Assembly (NCBI GenBank): GCA_024639975.1
Contig: JAHEFX010000004.1
Span: 1-60,194 of the forward strand
Direction of reading: 5' to 3'
Length of the DNA: 60,194 nucleotides
Origin: a bacterium
GTDB lineage: Bacteria > Actinomycetota > Acidimicrobiia > Spongiisociales > JAENVV01
The translations under genes were made by a program, and so were the position numbers. The notes beneath the pieces are model-generated. The model was not told the DNA's origin. It was given only the letters and a program-made list of their open reading frames with translations, and searched no databases. Positions 56,480-60,194 of this stretch are shown in pieces; position 1 is the stretch's first letter; each line of letters opens with the position of its first letter.

Positions 56480-59400
56480 ACGAACCCACCCCCACGCCCG
56501 AGCAACAGGCGATCCTCGATGCCGGGCGCGGTCCGATGCGGATCGACGCCGGTGCCGGCACCGGCAAGACCTGGACCCTCGTCGCCAAGATCGCCTCGCT
56601 CGTGGAGCGAGGGGTGCCTCCGGAACGGATCCTCGGCATCACCTTCACCAACAAGGCCGCCGGTGAGCTGGCCGGCCGGGTACGGGGGGCGGTCGCCGAA
56701 CTGGTGGACATCGGGATCGAGGTCGACATCCACACCTACCACGGGTTCGCCGCCCGGGTCCTGCGGGAGTTCGGTCCCTTCGTGGGCGTGGAGCGCGACG
56801 CCAGGGTCATCACCCCCACGTTCTCCCGGCAGCTCCTGATCGAGTCCATCTCCGAGACACCGGACCTCGAACTGCTGAACCTCACCTACCTCCCAGCCGT
56901 GCTGGACCCGCTGGCGTCGCTGACCCAATCCATGTCAGACAACCTCGTCGACCCCGGAGTCCTGCTCTCGCCCGACCCCGATGACGACATCGAACGACGA
57001 CGGGCCCAACTCGCTTCCGTGGTGGTCGAGTACCGGAGCGAGAAGGCCCGTCTGGGGGTCCTCGACTACGGCGACCTCATCGCTCGGGCCCACGAGCTCG
57101 TCTCGACCCGGCCGGAGGTTCGCGACCGGATCGCCGATCGGTATGAAGTCATCCTGCTCGACGAGTACCAGGACACCGACCCCGCCCAGCGCCACCTACT
57201 GCAGCAGCTGTTCGGTGACGCCCGTACGGTGATCGCCGTCGGCGACCCCGACCAGACGATCTACGAATGGCGAGGGGCCTCCATCGAGAACTTCGAGGCC
57301 TTCCCGGAGCACTTCCCCACGGCTGACGGCAGCCCGGCCCCCACCCTGCCGCTCTCGCTGAACCGACGATCGGGCCAACTCATCCTCGACGTCGCCAACG
57401 CCGTGCGAGCCGAAGTGGGCGATGCGGCTCGGGCCCCGCTCCGCGCACCGGACGGCACGCCGGCCGGTTCCGTGACCGTCGGCTACCACCGCACCGCCGT
57501 CGATGAGGCGGCCGCCATCGCCGACCTGGTCCTCGAGCACCGCAACGAGGGCCTCGACTACCGCCAGATGGCCGTCCTCGTCCGATCGAGCTCCGCCATC
57601 TCCCCGGTTCGGGCAGCGTTGGCAGACGCAGACATCCCCGTGGAGGTGGCGAGTCTCGGGGGGTTGTTGGATGTGCCCGAGATCGTCGAGATACATGCAT
57701 GGTTGCGCCTCCTCCACGACGCCTCCGACTCGGTGGCCTTCGCCCGGTTGGCGATGGGCTCGCGGGGACGCCTCGGACCTGCCGAGCTGAAGCCACTCGC
57801 CGATTGGGTCCATGCCGGTCGCCATGGTGTCGCCCGGACACTCACCGAGGCGCTCGACCATCTCGACGAGCTCGACGTGTCACCGGAGGCGAACGCCGTC
57901 CTGGGTGGCCTCCGCGATCGCCTTCGACGTCTGCTTCCGGCCGCCCAGGGACTCAGCCTCTCCGAGCTGGTGCGGGAGGTCCTCGGCGAGATCGACGCGT
58001 GGCGGGACATCGAGTCGCTCCCTCCGGCCGCCGCCCTGTCCGGCCGCCTCAACCTCTACCGGTTCCTGGACCTCGCCGAGGAGTGGAGCCCATTGGAGGG
58101 CCGCCCGTCGCTCGAGGCGTTCCTCGAGCACCTGGCCCTGCTCGGCGAGGAACGGACCGAGGAGCCCGAGGCTGCCCGGCTCTCGGGCGAGGATGCCGTC
58201 ACCATCGTGACCGTCCACCGGGCGAAGGGCCTCGAGTGGGAGGTGGTGTTCCTCCCGTCGGTGGTCGACGCCCGCTTCCCCATCACCGGGCGCGCCTTCG
58301 ACGACCCGTTCTCCAAGCCGGCTTCCCTCCCCCACCGCCTTCGGCTGGACTCCAATGCCCTGCCGTGGCTCGACCCCGACGACAAGAAGCAGCGCGAGGA
58401 CGTGCTGCGCGAGCACGCCCTCGCAGCCGAGTGGCGCCTCGCCTACGTGGCCGTCACCCGGGCCCGCCAGTTCCTCCATGTCTCGGGGGCCCACTGGTAC
58501 GGCAGTCCACAGACCCTGAAGAACGCCAAACGGCCTTCGCCTCTCTACGAGGTCGTCGCCCGGGTCGACGGCGTGGACGACCTCGGAACGGCTGATCCCG
58601 GCGAGCGACCGGACACGCTCGTCCCGCCGACGCGGCACTCGGCTCCCGATCCCCTCTTCCGGGATGGCTGGGATGGCGCCCTTCGGTCGGCGGCGGAGCG
58701 TCCGGACTGGCCGGCGACACTCGCCGCCGAGCTGGGCATCACCGCGGCATACGATGAAGCGGTGGCCGACTTCCAGGACATGCTCTTCTCGCTTCCGGAG
58801 CCGCCGGCGTCGGAAACTGCCGAGGCGGCTCCGACGGTCTCGGTCTCGGGGCTCGTGACCTACGCCCGGTGTCCCAAGCAGTACTTCTGGAGCCATGTCG
58901 AGCCACTGCCGCGTCGCCCGAATCCGGCCGCGGCACGAGGGGTGGCCGTCCACCGCAAGATCGAGCTCCACAACCTGGGCCACCTCCCACTCGACGACGC
59001 CGGCGAGGCCGTGTACGACGTGACCGAGCCCGTATCACCCCCGGACGGTCGGGTCGGGGCGTGGGAGGCGTTCCAGGATTCCCGCTATGCGACCGAGCGG
59101 CCCCTCCTGGTCGAAGCGCCGTTCGAGACCGTCGCCCACGGCACCACCATCCGGGGACGGATCGATGCCATCTACGGCGACGACTCGGCCTGGGAGATCG
59201 TCGACTTCAAATCCGGCAGACCCACCGACGACCCGGCAGTCGGCATCCAACTCGACGCCTATGCCATCGCCGTCGCCGACGGCGCCGTCTCCCGGTCCCA
59301 GCCCGACGATCTGACGGTCTCTTTCGCCTATCTGGGAGACGGCCTCAGCGTTCGATCGAGGAAGCTGGACGCCGAGGAGCTGGCTTCTGCCCGGTCCAGG

Positions 59401-59514
59401 GTGGAGGCGGTCGTGTCGGGTCTGACCGCCGAGGACTTCGCACCAAGGCCGGGCGACCGCTGCCGGCGCTGCGACTTCGTCGACGTCTGCCCCGAGGGAC
59501 GGACCCAGCTCTAG
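56476..59514 (+). CDS. UvrD-like helicase with C-terminal RecB-like nuclease, AdnB-like
   Basis: The 1012-residue partner has intact motor motifs: [18 protein letters not shown] (residues 23-40), [33 protein letters not shown] (about 226), [19 protein letters not shown] (about 255) and [19 protein letters not shown] (about 578). The nuclease (about 790-1012) has [40 protein letters not shown] and [10 protein letters not shown], again with four cysteines. The start is a TTG overlapping the previous stop as TTGA. With the AdnA-like protein it probably forms a two-motor, two-nuclease complex for end resection in recombination. Confidence 0.9.
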   Translation: MNEPTPTPEQQAILDAGRGPMRIDAGAGTGKTWTLVAKIASLVERGVPPERILGITFTNKAAGELAGRVRGAVAELVDIGIEVDIHTYHGFAARVLREFGPFVGVERDARVITPTFSRQLLIESISETPDLELLNLTYLPAVLDPLASLTQSMSDNLVDPGVLLSPDPDDDIERRRAQLASVVVEYRSEKARLGVLDYGDLIARAHELVSTRPEVRDRIADRYEVILLDEYQDTDPAQRHLLQQLFGDARTVIAVGDPDQTIYEWRGASIENFEAFPEHFPTADGSPAPTLPLSLNRRSGQLILDVANAVRAEVGDAARAPLRAPDGTPAGSVTVGYHRTAVDEAAAIADLVLEHRNEGLDYRQMAVLVRSSSAISPVRAALADADIPVEVASLGGLLDVPEIVEIHAWLRLLHDASDSVAFARLAMGSRGRLGPAELKPLADWVHAGRHGVARTLTEALDHLDELDVSPEANAVLGGLRDRLRRLLPAAQGLSLSELVREVLGEIDAWRDIESLPPAAALSGRLNLYRFLDLAEEWSPLEGRPSLEAFLEHLALLGEERTEEPEAARLSGEDAVTIVTVHRAKGLEWEVVFLPSVVDARFPITGRAFDDPFSKPASLPHRLRLDSNALPWLDPDDKKQREDVLREHALAAEWRLAYVAVTRARQFLHVSGAHWYGSPQTLKNAKRPSPLYEVVARVDGVDDLGTADPGERPDTLVPPTRHSAPDPLFRDGWDGALRSAAERPDWPATLAAELGITAAYDEAVADFQDMLFSLPEPPASETAEAAPTVSVSGLVTYARCPKQYFWSHVEPLPRRPNPAAARGVAVHRKIELHNLGHLPLDDAGEAVYDVTEPVSPPDGRVGAWEAFQDSRYATERPLLVEAPFETVAHGTTIRGRIDAIYGDDSAWEIVDFKSGRPTDDPAVGIQLDAYAIAVADGAVSRSQPDDLTVSFAYLGDGLSVRSRKLDAEELASARSRVEAVVSGLTAEDFAPRPGDRCRRCDFVDVCPEGRTQL

Positions 59515-59969
59515 ACGACCCGTCCGTCAGCGGTCTCGACCACCAAGGTCACCGGCCCGTCGTTGACCAGCGACACCTCCATCATCGCTCCGAACACGCC
59601 GGTCTCGACCGGGATGCCGAGACGGTCGACCGCCTGCACGAACGACTCGTAGAGCGGCTCCGCCACCTCCGGTCGGGCTGCTGCCGTGAACGACGGCCGT
59701 CGGCCCTTGCGAACGTCGGCATGGAGCGTGAACTGGGAGATCGCCAGGACCGACCCGCCCACATCGACCACCGACTTGTCGAAGCCCGACATCCCATCCC
59801 CTCTGAAGATCCGCATACCGACCAGCTTGGCCGCCAGGGAGTCGACATCGGACTGCCCGTCGCCGTCGGCCACGCCGAGCAGGACCACGAGGCCTTGCCC
59901 GATCTCGCCGACGACGTCACCGTCGACCCGGACCGAAGCCCCCAAGACCCGTTGCACCACTGCTCGCAT
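59511..59969 (-). CDS. dtd: D-aminoacyl-tRNA deacylase
   Basis: Dtd removes D-amino acids from tRNA. The 152-residue protein begins [17 protein letters not shown] and shows the two active-site motifs [17 protein letters not shown] (about residue 78) and [12 protein letters not shown] (about 136), the cross-subunit Gly-cisPro region being NDGPVT. Its stop shares CTAG with the stop of the convergent AdnB-like gene. A TAGGGT box (minus strand, 59978-59983) ends 8 bases before the ATG. Confidence 0.96.
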   Translation of the reverse strand: MRAVVQRVLGASVRVDGDVVGEIGQGLVVLLGVADGDGQSDVDSLAAKLVGMRIFRGDGMSGFDKSVVDVGGSVLAISQFTLHADVRKGRRPSFTAAARPEVAEPLYESFVQAVDRLGIPVETGVFGAMMEVSLVNDGPVTLVVETADGRVV

Positions 59970-60051
59970 GGGCGGTCACCCTACGGCGCAGGCGGATGGA
60001 GCCCGGATTCCTGCCGGTGGATATGCCCCGACGCCCCCGGAACCCTGGCCC

Positions 60052-60057
60052 TACGCT
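60052..60057 (+). promoter_or_regulatory. -10 box of the last, partial gene (TACGCT)
   Basis: TACGCT ends 7 bases before the ATG at 60065, the standard leaderless geometry of this window. Confidence 0.45.
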
Positions 60058-60064
60058 TCGGGTC

Positions 60065-60194
60065 ATGCGAGAACGGAAGTCCCGACTCCACCTCGCGATC
60101 CTGCTCCCCCACCTCCGTGCCAGGTCCGGGATCGCCGCCGTCACCCTGACCCTCGTGGTCGGGACGGTCGCGCTCGACCTGACCGTGCCGGTGC
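60065..60194 (+). CDS. N-terminal fragment of a membrane protein
   Basis: The frame begins MRERKSRLHLAILLPHLRAR and continues with a hydrophobic helix (IAAVTLTLVVGTVALDLTV) before the window ends, so only 43 codons are visible. Basic residues before the helix suggest an inner-membrane protein with N-terminus inside. The -10 box 7 bases upstream supports the start. The family cannot be told. Confidence 0.6.
   Translation, partial: MRERKSRLHLAILLPHLRARSGIAAVTLTLVVGTVALDLTVPV

Noticed and set aside
58869-60149. A 426-codon frame overlapping the AdnB-like gene and dtd
   Set aside because: It is an arginine-rich out-of-frame shadow of the AdnB-like gene on the same strand.
1-60194. CRISPR arrays, tRNA genes, rRNA genes and intact insertion sequences
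   Set aside because: No regularly spaced repeats, no tRNA-like cloverleaf and no transposase frame were seen in the gaps between genes.

Overview
The window is one stretch of a high-GC actinobacterial chromosome, most plausibly from class Acidimicrobiia or a close relative (inferred from gene content; no marker allows a firmer placement). Supporting observations are a C+ type L28 and an L32 with zinc-ribbon cysteines, an InhA-like FabI, an AdnA/AdnB-like helicase-nuclease pair, a heliorhodopsin close to the founding sequence of that family, and very many genes preceded by a TANNNT box only 6-9 bases before the start codon, as in leaderless actinobacterial transcripts.

Layout. 1-540: start of ffh (minus). 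541-963: non-coding stretch with a SulP permease remnant. 964-5610: dxs, then a five-gene copper/cytochrome cluster (cytochrome c lipoprotein, SCO1, PCu(A)C, cupredoxin-like lipoprotein, membrane protein). 5668-12663: ppc, FAD monooxygenase, upp (minus), alkyltransferase-like protein, an orphan astD and a membrane protein. 12667-16252 (minus): complete paaABCDE phenylacetyl-CoA epoxidase operon with a PaaR-type operator. 16349-21461: epimerase, sulfite-oxidase-like enzyme, pyrimidine phosphorylase and etfBA. 21500-24370: small accessory patch with orphan genes, a degraded recombinase-like frame and a dispersed repeat. 24400-34195 (minus): conserved block rsmD-coaD-coiled coil-yceD-rpmF-plsX-rnc-mutM-smc-ftsY-cdd. 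34299-36596: branched-chain keto acid dehydrogenase E1 genes behind a possible leader peptide. 36604-40421: recG (minus), heliorhodopsin, rpmB, a cold-shock-like gene and a RAM-domain gene. 40471-44639 (minus): fabI, hydrolase, membrane-fused murF and ddl. 44686-50722: transporter, small membrane proteins, tandem GNAT, PH/SHOCT protein, glutamate dehydrogenase, DUF3159. 50754-51566: lone RecB-like nuclease. 51719-52234: probable large structured RNA. 52244-59969: ybaK, GNAT, a 39-residue CxxC microprotein, adnA/adnB-like genes, dtd. A further gene starts at 60065 and leaves the window.

Genes that work together: the copper cluster probably metallates a cytochrome oxidase encoded elsewhere; paaABCDE epoxidises phenylacetyl-CoA, and EtfBA may take electrons from later acyl-CoA dehydrogenation, since both operons carry operators of the same architecture; fabI, murF and ddl serve the envelope; smc, recG, mutM and adnAB serve chromosome maintenance.

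The most notable items are the roughly 510-base tetraloop-rich RNA candidate at 51719-52234, the heliorhodopsin, two probable CTG start codons (cupredoxin-like lipoprotein and plsX), the shared paa/etf operator, and the leaderless-promoter signature, which fixes many starts in this window. All similarity statements come from reading the sequence and recalling the families; no database search was run.
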